NCBI RefSeq assembly: GCF_963666665.1
Contig: NZ_OY762999.1
Location: 408,501-472,500 of the forward strand
Length of the DNA stretch: 64,000 nucleotides
Direction: 5' to 3'
From: Maridesulfovibrio sp.
GTDB taxonomy: Bacteria > Desulfobacterota > Desulfovibrionia > Desulfovibrionales > Desulfovibrionaceae
Shown: positions 41,803-51,900 of the stretch, piece after piece
Layout: each line of letters begins with the position of its first letter
How positions within the stretch are numbered: position 1 is the stretch's first letter
Notes under the pieces: generated by a model
The model's input: only the letters and a program-made list of their open reading frames with translations
What the model was told of the DNA's origin: nothing
Databases searched by the model: none
Position numbers and translations under genes: made by a program

Positions 41803-42733
41803 TCTTCCAGAACCTGTTCAGGTTTTTATGACGTATCTGGATGTGGAGAAACGGTCCTCCGCTGCCACTCTGCGTTCCTATACAAAAGACATTTCCCAGT
41901 TTGAGGAGTTTCTGGAGACCCGGAAAAGAACCCTTGCGACCCCCGAAAAGGTAACACCGGATCTGGTGCGTGCTTTTCTTGCCAAGCTGCATGGACAGCG
42001 TCTTGCCAAGTCGAGCATGTCGCGTAAACTTTCCTCGTTGCGTTCATTTTTCAAGTATATGACCAAGCATCGTTTTATTCAGAATGATCCCATGGTCGGA
42101 ATCAGGAACCCTAAACAGGAAATTCGCCATCCCCGTTCTTTAAATGTGGATCAGGCCATAAATTTAATGGATGCCCATGTGGGAGATGAACCTGCGGATA
42201 AGCGTGATCTGGCTTTGGCTGAGATGTTATATGGTTCCGGTCTGCGGGTAAGCGAGGCTATAACTCTTGACCTTTTTGATATAGATACCTCCAGCGGAGT
42301 GGTTCGTGTTTCCGGTAAAGGGAACAAGGAGCGGCTTTCCCCCTTGAGTGATGCGGCCTGCAGGGCTGTGAATGATTATCTGGCAGTTCGTGCCGAGCTT
42401 GGACCTGCCCTTGAGGAGCAGGCTTTGTTTGTGGGAAATCGTGGCGGGCGTATCAACCGCAGGCAGGTAAACCGAATTTTGGCCCGTATGGCCGAGGGAG
42501 CTGGACTGCATGAGGGAGTTCATCCGCATATGCTTAGGCATAGCTTTGCCTCGCATATGCTGCAGTCAGGGGCTGATATGCGGTCGGTGCAGGAACTTTT
42601 GGGGCATGAGCATCTTAGCACCACCCAGCGTTACACCCATTTGAACCTGCAGCAGATTATGAATGTTTATGATAAGGCCCATCCGCTGGCTGGGAACCAG
42701 TCGCCGGATTCAAGTGAGGATAAAAAGGAATAG
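41774..42733 (+). CDS. xerC: Tyrosine recombinase XerC/XerD-like
   Basis: A 319-aa site-specific recombinase. The SAM-like N-terminal domain is about 10-100. The catalytic core has R158 (GSGLRVSEA), K182 (SGKGNKER), H252-x-x-R255 (HMLRHS), H278 (LGHEH) and nucleophile Y287 (RYTH), all intact. Xer proteins resolve chromosome dimers at dif; XerC or XerD cannot be told apart here. No mobile-element genes or direct repeats flank it, so a housekeeping role is likelier than an integrase. ATG 41774 is chosen because the longer frame (41708) runs deeper into the GGDDF gene. Confidence 0.88.
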   Translation: MSSTAGIINNLPEPVQVFMTYLDVEKRSSAATLRSYTKDISQFEEFLETRKRTLATPEKVTPDLVRAFLAKLHGQRLAKSSMSRKLSSLRSFFKYMTKHRFIQNDPMVGIRNPKQEIRHPRSLNVDQAINLMDAHVGDEPADKRDLALAEMLYGSGLRVSEAITLDLFDIDTSSGVVRVSGKGNKERLSPLSDAACRAVNDYLAVRAELGPALEEQALFVGNRGGRINRRQVNRILARMAEGAGLHEGVHPHMLRHSFASHMLQSGADMRSVQELLGHEHLSTTQRYTHLNLQQIMNVYDKAHPLAGNQSPDSSEDKKE

Positions 42734-42750
42734 ATATTTGTAAATGAGTG

Positions 42751-42780
42751 TGTTAAGCAAAAGTTAACTTAACAATTTTT
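42751..42780 (+). terminator. Weak AT-rich hairpin between xerC and the H1-tailed protein
   Basis: TGTTAAG (42751-42757) pairs with CTTAACA (42768-42774) around ten bases, followed by ATTTTT that runs straight into the GGAGG of the next gene. It could terminate xerC or act as a control element. Confidence 0.35.
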
Positions 42781-42792
42781 GGAGGATGTTTG

Positions 42793-43320
42793 ATGAAAAA
42801 GCAGACCGCAGCGACAGTTACCAATGCAATCAATGATAAGAGTGAAGAAGCTCGTAAGGATGCTCTGTTTGAAATTCGCAGCCTGCGAAAGGATCTGGCC
42901 CAGCTTGAAAAAGAGCTGTCCTCCAAAAAAAATGAGATAGAAGATCCTGCTTTTGATCTTGTTCACAGTGCTTTTGAAATTTTCCGCCACACTCAGGTTA
43001 TGGCTGAGAACCGCAAACTGACCGTGCAGATTGACGAAAGTCTAGAGAAAGCATCGTTCAAGGATTATCTTGATTCAAAGGGGGCCCGGGTGCTTAAGAA
43101 GCCCGAAGGATGGCACTGGATATCCCCTCAGGGCGAAATGCATTATTTAGGTGAATCCAATGAGACTCAGGCTGCAGCGGAAAAATTGGAAGCTTTAATC
43201 TCCAAACGCAAGAATCCTGCTGCCAAGAAAGCAGCGCCTAAAAAGGCTGCTCCAAAAAAAGAAGCCGCTCCCAAAGAAGAGTCTAAGCAGGAAGAAAAGA
43301 GCGCGGCTGAGAAGAAATAA
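42793..43320 (+). CDS. Coiled-coil protein with histone H1-like Lys/Ala/Pro tail
   Basis: A 175-aa protein. A helical coiled-coil (about 15-80, EIRSLRKDLAQLEKELSSKKNEIED) leads to a small conserved-looking segment (GWHWISPQGEMHYLGE, about 115-130). It ends in a strongly basic repeat tail (AAKKAAPKKAAPKKEAAPKEE) similar to H1-like bacterial DNA-binding tails. GGAGG sits seven bases before the ATG. It is an isolated gene with a strong terminator. The family is not recognised; nucleic-acid binding is suggested by the tail alone. Confidence 0.65.
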   Translation: MKKQTAATVTNAINDKSEEARKDALFEIRSLRKDLAQLEKELSSKKNEIEDPAFDLVHSAFEIFRHTQVMAENRKLTVQIDESLEKASFKDYLDSKGARVLKKPEGWHWISPQGEMHYLGESNETQAAAEKLEALISKRKNPAAKKAAPKKAAPKKEAAPKEESKQEEKSAAEKK

Positions 43321-43340
43321 ATTTTTGTTGCACAATATGA

Positions 43341-43376
43341 AAAGGGCGTTTCGCAAAATGCGAAACGCCCTTTTTT
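43341..43376. terminator. Bidirectional terminator after the H1-tailed protein
   Basis: A 14-bp stem, AAAGGGCGTTTCGC (43341-43354) with GCGAAACGCCCTTT (43360-43373), in a T6 context. It also ends the converging nitronate monooxygenase gene. Confidence 0.93.
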
Positions 43377-43398
43377 ATTATCGTATGGAGAAGTCAGC

Positions 43399-44478
43399 TT
43401 AGCGTGCTACGGCGCGATCGAATTCAGCTTTGAGGTCCGAGATGAGCTGTTTAACAGAGATGATCTTTTCGGTTCTCCAAGCATTGGAGCCGGCAAAGGC
43501 AAAACCGTTTTTCAGCTTGCCGCGCTGGGCATTGATCAGGGCGGAGGCAATGCAGTAGGGGCTTTCCTCTACTTTGCAGCTCTTGATGCAATGGAACGGG
43601 CACTTGAAGGGAGACTTTTTGCCATCGGTTACCGCTTGCAGGAAGTCGTTTTTAACTGCTCTGCCGGGGAGTCCTACGGGACTCTGGATGATGGCCATGT
43701 CTTCTTTGGTGGAATTTACGTAAGCCTGTTTGAATTCTTCGTCAGCATCGCACTCGTGAGTGGCAACAAAGCGGGTTCCCATCTGGACTCCGGCAGCACC
43801 CATCTTGATGTACTTACTGATGTCCTCACCGGAATAAACACCGCCGGCAGCGATAACCGGGATGGTACGGCCAGCTTTTTCTTCGAAGGGCTTAACAGCC
43901 TTGATTACTTCGGGAAGGATGTTTTCGAGGGCGAATTTGGGATCGTTGAGCTGCTCGCGTTTGAAGCCGAGGTGGCCGCCTGCCATGGGGCCTTCAACTA
44001 CGAATGCATCAGGCAGGTAGTCGAATTTGGAAATCCATTTCTTGCAGATAATGGAAGCTGCGCGACCGGAGGAAACAATGGGGACCAGCTTGGTCTTTGC
44101 TCCGTCGTGCAGGTATTTGGGCAGGTCGAGGGGCAGTCCGGCACCGGAAAAGATAACATCTGCGCCTTCTTTTACAGAGGTGCTGACCATGTCCGCGAAG
44201 TTGGACAGGGCAACCATGATGTTTACACCGAGGATACCGGAGGTCATTTCCTTGGCCTTGCGAATTTCTTCGGCCAGAGTTTCGATGTGTGCTTTTGCGT
44301 GATCCTTACCACCGTTTTTGTTGGTAAGGCCGATCATTGCAGCAGCAATAACGCCGATGCCGCCTTCTTTGGCAACTGCGGAAGCAAGACCGGAAAGGGA
44401 AATTCCCACTCCCATGCCGCCCTGAATGACGGGCACCTTTGCTACCAGATCACCAATCTTAAGCTGAGGAAGATTCAT
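43399..44478 (-). CDS. Nitronate monooxygenase (2-nitropropane dioxygenase family)
   Basis: A 359-aa FMN-dependent TIM-barrel enzyme. N-terminal IQGGMGVGIS binds flavin; other family segments are GVNIMVAL, ADVIFSGAGLPLDLP, GPMAGGHLG and IAAGGVYSGEDI with GAAGVQMGTRF. It oxidises alkyl nitronates such as propionate-3-nitronate; some relatives are enoyl-ACP reductases (FabK-like) or act on unknown substrates. An unusual CPFHCIKSC cysteine cluster (about 290-300) could bind metal or an Fe-S centre. AGGAGA precedes the ATG. Monocistronic. Confidence 0.85.
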   Translation of the reverse strand: MNLPQLKIGDLVAKVPVIQGGMGVGISLSGLASAVAKEGGIGVIAAAMIGLTNKNGGKDHAKAHIETLAEEIRKAKEMTSGILGVNIMVALSNFADMVSTSVKEGADVIFSGAGLPLDLPKYLHDGAKTKLVPIVSSGRAASIICKKWISKFDYLPDAFVVEGPMAGGHLGFKREQLNDPKFALENILPEVIKAVKPFEEKAGRTIPVIAAGGVYSGEDISKYIKMGAAGVQMGTRFVATHECDADEEFKQAYVNSTKEDMAIIQSPVGLPGRAVKNDFLQAVTDGKKSPFKCPFHCIKSCKVEESPYCIASALINAQRGKLKNGFAFAGSNAWRTEKIISVKQLISDLKAEFDRAVAR

Positions 44479-44728
44479 ACTAAAGTTCTCCTATGACTTG
44501 TATATTTAAGAGTTGCCTCTGAATATTAAACAATACTGTCAGCAAAAACACTTTGTGGCAGGTATCTGAAAGATACATACAGCGGTGTATTTATTGTTTA
44601 GAGGCAGCTTTGAAGTCCGAGAAAAGTTTTTTCCTGTATGAGGTTTAAAGTCAAGTTCTTTTTGACTGTTACAGCTTGGTGACACAATGTATAAATGATG
44701 TTTTTGCAATGCAAAATACATACATTCT
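44479..44728. other. 250-bp intergenic region upstream of nitronate monooxygenase
   Basis: It lies between two leftward genes and holds the promoter for the left one. A 70-codon leftward frame here lacks a ribosome site. The only structure noted is the short hairpin at its right edge. Confidence 0.4.
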
Positions 44729-44741
44729 CTAGTGTATGTAT
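44716..44741 (-). terminator. Weak hairpin overlapping the lhgO stop codon
   Basis: ATACATACA (44716-44724) pairs with TGTATGTAT (44733-44741), with TTTTGC after it on the minus strand. The stem includes the last coding bases of the oxidase gene. Confidence 0.4.
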
Positions 44742-45919
44742 TTCTCCACAATCATTTCAGCAAAGTACATGGAGCTAGTGAAGGCCGGTGAAATAGCGTT
44801 GAGTACGTGCACACTCTTTTTATCACTTTCCACTAAAAAGTCCATGACAAGTTCATTCCGTTTCAGATCTACAAGTTGCGGGCGGATACCCACTTTGGGC
44901 GAACTTTCAATGTCATCCGGGGAAAGTTCTTTGACCAAATCTTTGGCATCGTTAAAGAAACATTTGAAAAAGTATTTACGAGGTTCTTCAAATGCAACGG
45001 ATCGGAATTTGGGATTTTTGAAAAAAAGGATGGCATCACGGAGCATTATGTCGAATGCTTCTTTGTCCAGCCCGCTGAGGATACCATAGTTCTCGCGCCC
45101 GAATGCAGGAATGGCGGTAGGGCCTAAGTAGACATCGCCGCTAGCACCGCGGGTGAAGTGGATGCCGAGAAAAGGATTCTTGATGTTGGGTACCGGATAG
45201 ATACTACCCTTGATGGTGTGGGCCTTTTCTTTCTTTAATTTCTTGTAGATTCCTTTGAATGGAATCAGCTGGTAGCCTTCGCCAAACCCGAATGGGCGGG
45301 CCACTTGATCGCTATAGGCACCGGCTGCGTTTATGAAGAGACCGCAATTGATTTCTCCTTTGTCGGTAACTATAATATTATTACTTTTTGCAGTAATAAA
45401 CTTAGTGTCGAGCATGAAGGATACTTTTCCACTTGATTCAAGATCATTGTACAAGGATTGCATTACTGCGCGAGGATCTACTACAGCAGTGTAATGTGAA
45501 AATAACGCTTCTTTTGTTGTTTTTGCATTGGGTTCTATTTCTGCAAGACGCTGTTCATCAATGATCTCAACCTTGGCGCCGTTGGCGGTGGCCCGTTTAT
45601 ATAGCTCATGCAGGGTGGGCAGCTCCTCTTCATTGCGGGCGACAATTACCTTGCCTGTTTCCAGCAGGGGCAGATTTTTATCACGGCAATACTCTTTCAT
45701 CCTGAAGTTACCGGAAAGGCAGGATACAGCACGCAGGCTGCCAGGAGCATAGTAAATTCCGGCATGCAGGACTCCGCTGTTACGTCCTGAGGCATGCTTT
45801 GCAATCTCAGGTTCTTTATCGATGATCAGAATATCCTTATGCCCTCTGGAAATCAGTTCCCGTGCGACAGTAAGACCTACAATTCCAGCTCCGCAAATCA
45901 TGATTTCAGCAGTTTTCAT
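44729..45919 (-). CDS. lhgO: L-2-hydroxyglutarate oxidase/dehydrogenase
   Basis: A 396-aa FAD enzyme of the DAO family. The N-terminal Rossmann motif is GAGIVGLTVARELISRGH; the hallmark HASGRNSGVLHAGIYYAPGSLRA (about 41-63) places it with LhgO/L2HGDH. C-terminal substrate-site residues occur in KVGIRPQLVD and NAISPAFTSS. It oxidises L-2-hydroxyglutarate to 2-oxoglutarate, passing electrons to the quinone pool, a metabolite-repair reaction. AAAGGAA precedes the ATG. The gene is alone, with no glutarate-catabolic neighbours. Confidence 0.9.
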   Translation of the reverse strand: MKTAEIMICGAGIVGLTVARELISRGHKDILIIDKEPEIAKHASGRNSGVLHAGIYYAPGSLRAVSCLSGNFRMKEYCRDKNLPLLETGKVIVARNEEELPTLHELYKRATANGAKVEIIDEQRLAEIEPNAKTTKEALFSHYTAVVDPRAVMQSLYNDLESSGKVSFMLDTKFITAKSNNIIVTDKGEINCGLFINAAGAYSDQVARPFGFGEGYQLIPFKGIYKKLKKEKAHTIKGSIYPVPNIKNPFLGIHFTRGASGDVYLGPTAIPAFGRENYGILSGLDKEAFDIMLRDAILFFKNPKFRSVAFEEPRKYFFKCFFNDAKDLVKELSPDDIESSPKVGIRPQLVDLKRNELVMDFLVESDKKSVHVLNAISPAFTSSMYFAEMIVEKYIH

Positions 45920-46002
45920 GTCTATATTCCTTTTCGTGTTGTGATTAAGGCATAGTCTTCAATAGAGCACTGCTAATGTCAAAGCATTAAAATGCAGGTC
46001 TA

Positions 46003-48906
46003 TCAGCTCCCGCAGGCTTCACGGTATGCACACCACTGGCACATATTGGATCGGATGGGTTTGAAACTATCCTCTTGCAGCATATTGTTGATAATTACCT
46101 TGGTCAGGGCCGGGATCTTGGTTTCAATGATTTCTTCGCGCTCTTCATCGCTGGTTTTGGAGTCGAAAAGTCCAACTTCGCGTCCATCTGTGACCAATTC
46201 CACCAATGCGGCCTGTCTCGGAAGTTCCCCGGAAGTGTGCTGGTCCATGAGCAGGTAGAGAGGAAGTTGCAGGCTGTCCGCTGAATTCTTGATCATCTCA
46301 AGGAAAGGGGTGCCGTCATGATAAATGGCCTGCGGATCATCAAGCAGCGGTCCCCAGATGGATTTATCTTCCCAGAAGGATTTGCGGGGCAGGTGCAGCC
46401 GTCCGGTCTTGTAATCCAGTACGTAACGCTCGCCAGACCGCTCATCGACCCGGTCAACGCGACCATGAATCCTGACGCTGAAATCATCCATTTCAAGTTC
46501 GGCCTGTGAATCCGATTCCAGTTCTACGATTTTGGTAGGCTTAAGGCTTTTGAGAAACAAGACCAGCCTATTTTTTCCGGCCTGCTCAAGGGATTTTTTG
46601 CTGTCATAGGCGAGGTTGGTATATAGCGAATCCCGTTCCAGCCTGAGCATGAACAGGTCCTGCAATGCCTTCACATCTAGATCCTTGCCGCAGATTTCCT
46701 TATTCAGGTGCGGTTCAATGAAGTCCTTGAGCACCGAATGGATCAGATCACCGAATCCGGCACGGTCCCCGTCCTGATCCACCGTTACACTCTCGCGAAC
46801 ATTGGACAGGTAGCGGAAGAAGAACAGTTTGGGGCAGCCCACATAGCAATCAATTGCTGATGGAGAGAGTCCTTTGAATTTGAGCAGGTTTTGCAGTTTA
46901 TCCTGCAACGGTTCTTTAGGTATAGCCGCCGGGTTGTTTACAATTGCCCCTACCGGGAAATTGACCGCCTTGAGCGGGAAGTCTTCGCCCGGGGTGATAA
47001 TTTCCTTGCGCTGCTGTTCAATTTCCCAGAGCAATTGCTCCACAAAGCGGGAACGGATTGATTTGGAATCGAGCAATCCGGGCTGCACGCCGCTCTGGTA
47101 AAAGATGCAGGATTCCTCGCTGCCCATGATCAAGCGGTAAAAGTTGTAGGTCGCGACAGATTCCCTTTCCCGAGAATCGGGCAGATCCAGCAGATGGCGT
47201 AACTGGTCAGGGAGCAGGGGATCGTAAGGATCGGTGCCGGGGAGTTTTTCATCCACGGTATCAAGGATAAAGGTGCGTTTGAAATTCAAGAGGCGGCTTT
47301 CGAGCATACCGAGTACCTGCATGCCGGAAATCGGGTCCGGTTCAAAGGAAACGCGTTGCGATGACAGCAACTGTCTGAAAATGGAAAAGCAGAGCGATTG
47401 TCCGAAAATTTCATTACTGATAGAGCTTTCGCGCAATTCTGGGATAACTTCATTCATCAGCCGGAACAGGCATTCAGAGTCGAGAAGATAGCGACTCCAA
47501 AGGGTGCCGCCGCGCTGGCGGAGCATTTCAGACATGGCCTGCAGACTGTCTGCAAGTTCTGAAAGGGTCTCGATATCCTTGAATCCGTCAATGCAGATTC
47601 GTACAGCCTCGGCCCGCAGTTCTTCTGTGGTTTCCGGGCTATCGACCAGATTGCCGTTATCGTCACTGTATACCGGCACGAAATCATTTACATCGGCATA
47701 TGGTGCACCATGGCGCAGAGCATTCTCCCATTGGTGGAAGATGGTTCGCAGAGGCTGATCGCCATCCATTTCCAGCATTTTCAAGTACGGGTGGCGGATC
47801 AGGGCCAGAATGTCTTTCCAGTAGAATGTCCGACCGTTCCGGTTTTCCTGCAATTTGAGGACGGCTTCCACCAGTCCGTTCAGGGCGGAGCGTTCCAGCG
47901 GATAGCCCATACTGATGTTGATGTCCTGTTCCGGCAGATGGTGCATTACGGGCAGGAGCAGGGAAGTGTCAGGCAGGACCACGGCACAGCCTTCAACCTT
48001 TTGCGAGCAAAGCTCATCACGCATGGCAGAAAGCTGTGAATGGCGGTCGAACCCTTCAAAGAATTTCAGTTCCGGAAGTTTGCAACTTCCATTTGCCTGA
48101 TGATTAGAAAAGGCCTCAGCTTTCCAGTTCTGTAGCCAGAGACGATGTTCACGCACTGCAAAATGGCCTTTACGACCTTCGGCAAGTCCGGGATCACCAT
48201 GCCAGATGACCTGTAACCCCAGATTCTCCCAAAGATAGCGGAAGAACATGTCTTCCACTCCGCTGACCCCGTAGAATCCGGCAAGGTAAAGTTGGCGGTC
48301 TTTGAGGATGTCATCAAGTCCGCTGAAATTCTCTACGAGCGTGCGGTTTTCCAATCCCGAAGTGGTCCAGCCGCGCTTTTCCAGTTCTTCCACGTAGCGC
48401 ACGAAAATTATTTCCAACTCTTCCAGCAGTGCGGCTGCCCATTCCAGGACTTCGCCCTGCAGCATGCTCAGGTTGCGTGGCTTAATGTCTTGGCGCAGCA
48501 GGTCTTCCAGCAGGGAAGCCAGTCTGGTCCCCCAAGGAAAGAACAATTGTAAATCCGTAGGCATTTTAGATAGCATGCCAGTGGATTCACTGCGCAGTTT
48601 TTCAATGATGTTGAAGAGCAGTCCAACCTGATCCAGTTTGCCGATCTTGCGTGGAAATTCGGAAGTAAGCTTGGGGATCAGTGAAGACACAAAGTCGGAA
48701 AAAGAATAAATCTCAGGCAGAATACACGGCTTGGGCAACTGGTCCGATGCCGCAAGTGCCTTTTTCAGGTAACGGGCCGGACGGTGATGCGGAACAATGA
48801 CTGTAACCCTGCTAAGGTCGCCGTCTGAATCTTCAATTATAGTCGTGGCGAGATTTTCAATGAAATCTTCTTTCCACGAGATGATCTGGATAGGTTTATT
48901 ATTCAT
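46003..48906 (-). CDS. addB: AddB-type helicase/nuclease subunit with Fe-S cluster
   Basis: A 967-aa subunit. The N-terminal two-thirds is a degenerate helicase-like scaffold. The C-terminal PD-(D/E)XK nuclease has GRVDRVDERSG...LDYKTG (about 825-845). Cysteines C691 (CPKLFFFRYL) and C956-x2-C959-x5-C965 match the 4Fe-4S staple of AddB nucleases. With AddA it resects double-strand breaks and loads RecA. The ATG lies 2 bp after the addA stop, so the pair is co-translated in the unusual order addA then addB. Confidence 0.9.
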   Translation of the reverse strand: MNNKPIQIISWKEDFIENLATTIIEDSDGDLSRVTVIVPHHRPARYLKKALAASDQLPKPCILPEIYSFSDFVSSLIPKLTSEFPRKIGKLDQVGLLFNIIEKLRSESTGMLSKMPTDLQLFFPWGTRLASLLEDLLRQDIKPRNLSMLQGEVLEWAAALLEELEIIFVRYVEELEKRGWTTSGLENRTLVENFSGLDDILKDRQLYLAGFYGVSGVEDMFFRYLWENLGLQVIWHGDPGLAEGRKGHFAVREHRLWLQNWKAEAFSNHQANGSCKLPELKFFEGFDRHSQLSAMRDELCSQKVEGCAVVLPDTSLLLPVMHHLPEQDINISMGYPLERSALNGLVEAVLKLQENRNGRTFYWKDILALIRHPYLKMLEMDGDQPLRTIFHQWENALRHGAPYADVNDFVPVYSDDNGNLVDSPETTEELRAEAVRICIDGFKDIETLSELADSLQAMSEMLRQRGGTLWSRYLLDSECLFRLMNEVIPELRESSISNEIFGQSLCFSIFRQLLSSQRVSFEPDPISGMQVLGMLESRLLNFKRTFILDTVDEKLPGTDPYDPLLPDQLRHLLDLPDSRERESVATYNFYRLIMGSEESCIFYQSGVQPGLLDSKSIRSRFVEQLLWEIEQQRKEIITPGEDFPLKAVNFPVGAIVNNPAAIPKEPLQDKLQNLLKFKGLSPSAIDCYVGCPKLFFFRYLSNVRESVTVDQDGDRAGFGDLIHSVLKDFIEPHLNKEICGKDLDVKALQDLFMLRLERDSLYTNLAYDSKKSLEQAGKNRLVLFLKSLKPTKIVELESDSQAELEMDDFSVRIHGRVDRVDERSGERYVLDYKTGRLHLPRKSFWEDKSIWGPLLDDPQAIYHDGTPFLEMIKNSADSLQLPLYLLMDQHTSGELPRQAALVELVTDGREVGLFDSKTSDEEREEIIETKIPALTKVIINNMLQEDSFKPIRSNMCQWCAYREACGS

Positions 48907-48908
48907 GA

Positions 48909-51900
48909 CTAAATATTAACTTCCCGTGTAAATTTTCCATCCAAGTAAACGAGAAGCCCTCGTAATTCTTTCTTCTTGCCGAACATGTCACGCAGTAGTT
49001 TTAGATATCTTTTGACCTGCTTCTCGTTTTCCGGGGAGGGCTGTCCTGTTTTGTATTCCACTACCAAGGCCCGTTTCTCTTCGAGTAGCAGGAGGTCGGC
49101 GCGATGGGTTTCGCCCTGCGCATCCATAATGGCTACTTCCGGTCTGCCGTGTTCAATGGCTGCGCGGATATCCGGTACAGATAAAGCCCAGAGAGCCATG
49201 TCAGTTACTTCCGGGACCATCACGTCTTCTTCCTCGGTAACAGCCGGGAATTTGGCAAAAGCGGCCTCGGCGCTGCGGCGGCAGTCGGCTTCATCATTCC
49301 CGGTGAGGATCAGGTTTTCCATGGCATTATGGGCCAGTTCCCCGCGCATGCGGGCGTCGTATGAATAATCTTCGAGGTTGTGGCGGTAGACGCGTAACCT
49401 TGGCAACCAGCCCATAAGTTCCGGTTCAAGGAGTCCCTCTGGATCAGTATCACAGAAATCTTCGCATAGCTTTTCAATGGAAGATTCAGGTTCATTAGGG
49501 ATGAGTTTCTCTGCAGCAGCTTCCGGCGTAATTCCATATTCAAGCAGGCCGAGATCGTTGAACTTGCCTTCAAGGATTAATTCAATGGCCGCTAAAGCCG
49601 GACTTACTCCACGTGTTTTTTCCGAGGGCAGGAAACCGTACAATTCCTGACCGGCGCGAGTCCATGCCACATAGAGCAGGTTCAGCTGCTCACTGAACAT
49701 GCGGGTCCGGTTTTCATAATAAATATCGCCCAAGCTGCTGCTCATGGGGGTGAGCATGGTCTGTCCGTCGATTTCAATATCCGCCAGAGATGTGTCCGGG
49801 CCGGATACCGACCAGTTATGGAATGGTACAACGATAACCGGGAATTCCAGTCCCTTGGACTTATGGATGGTCATAATGCGTACTGCGTTGACCGACTCCG
49901 GCAGGGGTACTTTTTCTTCGGCCGATGAAAGTTCCCAGAAATCAAGGAAGGCTGCCAGCGATGTTCCGCGTTTTTCTTCAGCAAGATGAACAACCTCAAG
50001 GAAACGGCGGATGTAAAGTTCATCTTGCGGATAGGTTTCGACGAGTTTGAAACGGCTGACCATTTCGCTGGCAAGGTCATAGGGTGTCATCAGTCCCGAT
50101 TTGCGCAGGAATGGTGAAATCTGCGTGTTCCAGAAATCAGGATAATGCTCGGAAAAGCGGCGGTGCAGCGGGCCCTTGTCCCGTTCGGCCAGCCATTTGA
50201 AGAGGTCGTCATGCTCAATATCTGAAATATGACCGAATATTTCCTGCCCGCAGATGAATTCCAGAAATGCAAGGTCGTCCTGCGGGTAATCAAGAAATTT
50301 GAGCAGGGAAACCATCTGACGAACTATGGGGTGTCGGTCCAGTTGGAGGCTGTTCTCGGTGATCACCGGAATGGATTTTTCCACCAGCCAGTCACAGACC
50401 AGTTGAGCATGTCCATTGGAGCGGACCAGTACGCAGATATCCCGGTATTCGCGGCGGGTGAGCAGTTCTTCCATGAGCAGGTCGAAGTTGCGGCGGGTTT
50501 CATCCACAATTTCCTGTGAGCTGGAAGCGAATACACGTTGCAACCGCACGTATCCACCTGTGCGGTCCTGATTTGGCGGCAGTTGCTGGGAGGCTTTGTC
50601 AAATGAATGGGAAATCCGCTGGGCAAGTTCGATCTGCTGTTCTTCCGGCCCATTGGGATAGAGCCTTTCCGAAAGGTCCATTGCCAGATCATAGTCTGCC
50701 AGCGCATCAAAGAACTCATTGTTAAAGCCGATGACATGCTCAAGGCTGCGCCAGTTGTAGTCGAGATTTGCCGGGGTGAATTCGGAAAGTCCGGTCAATT
50801 CCGGGTCCTGCCCCACTTCATCGAATAGTTCGGAACGTCCTCCGCGCCAGCTGTAAATGGCCTGCTTTACATCGCCGACGTAAAAGAGGCTGCCTCGTTT
50901 GGAGAGGCATTCCACAGCCAGCGGAATCATGGCATTCCACTGGGCAAGGCTGGTGTCCTGAAATTCGTCAACAAGTAGATGGTGCAAGCGCGATCCCATA
51001 CGGCAGAATGCATCAGGCAATGCGCTTCCGCCTTGGAGTACATAGCTTGCAACTTTGGGCAGGTCCGCACTGAGCAGCATGCCGTTGCGGGTCTGGTATT
51101 CGATAATATCGGCCCGGATTTCCTCTACAATGCGTACGAACGGAGCCAGAGCGTATGCCCCGCGCAGGATAGTCGCCTTGTCGCGGTAGATTTCGTGAGC
51201 CTGTTTTAAATCAGCGTATAATTTTTCATGGTAGGAACTGATGTCGTCTTTGGATTTTTTATTAACGCAATCTTCAAAGCTGTCCTTGGCAACCATTGTC
51301 GATTCCTTGGGCAGATCCATGAAATCGATTTTTGCGGCATGCTCCAGATATTTTTTCAGGTGCGCCGAAGCCGCAAGTTTGTCTGTATCAATCAGTGCTG
51401 ATAAATCGCGTACGGCCTTTTGGAATGCATCAAATTCAATTTGCAGCAGTCCGGCTATTTCCTCCTGATCAGTGAGCCTTTCAGCCGGATGGTCGATGAC
51501 GTGAGTAAGGATGGAAAGCAGGCGCATTCGCATTTGTTCGGCCAGCCAGAATCCCTGCTTTTCTTCTTTGAGCACTAGGCTGTCTACGGCATCGTCCAGC
51601 AATTCCTTACGCAACAGGTCGCCTTCCTCGCATTGAGCCAGAAATTTATTGAAGTTAGGCTCGAACAAGGCCTGCGGTTCAAATAGCAGTTCGAATTCCG
51701 GACTTAGACCCAATTCAAGGGCGAAGATACGCACCAGCAGGTTCAGCAAACTATCAATAGTTCGGATATTCAACCGATTGTAGCGTTGCAGGATGGGGAT
51801 GAGTTGCTTCTTAGCGTCCAGCGGTTTCCAGTCCGCCCCCAGACCGTCGCCTTCTATGTCCAAGGCGCGGTTTTTCAGGGAACGGATTACGCGCTCCTTC

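Noticed and set aside
41774..42733. Xer-like recombinase as an integrase of a mobile element
   Set aside because: Neighbours are ordinary chromosomal genes, no flanking repeats or cargo are seen, and size and motifs fit housekeeping XerC/D.
43591..44496. 301-codon rightward frame opposite nitronate monooxygenase
   Set aside because: Antisense to a gene with clear flavin-binding motifs; no start signal.
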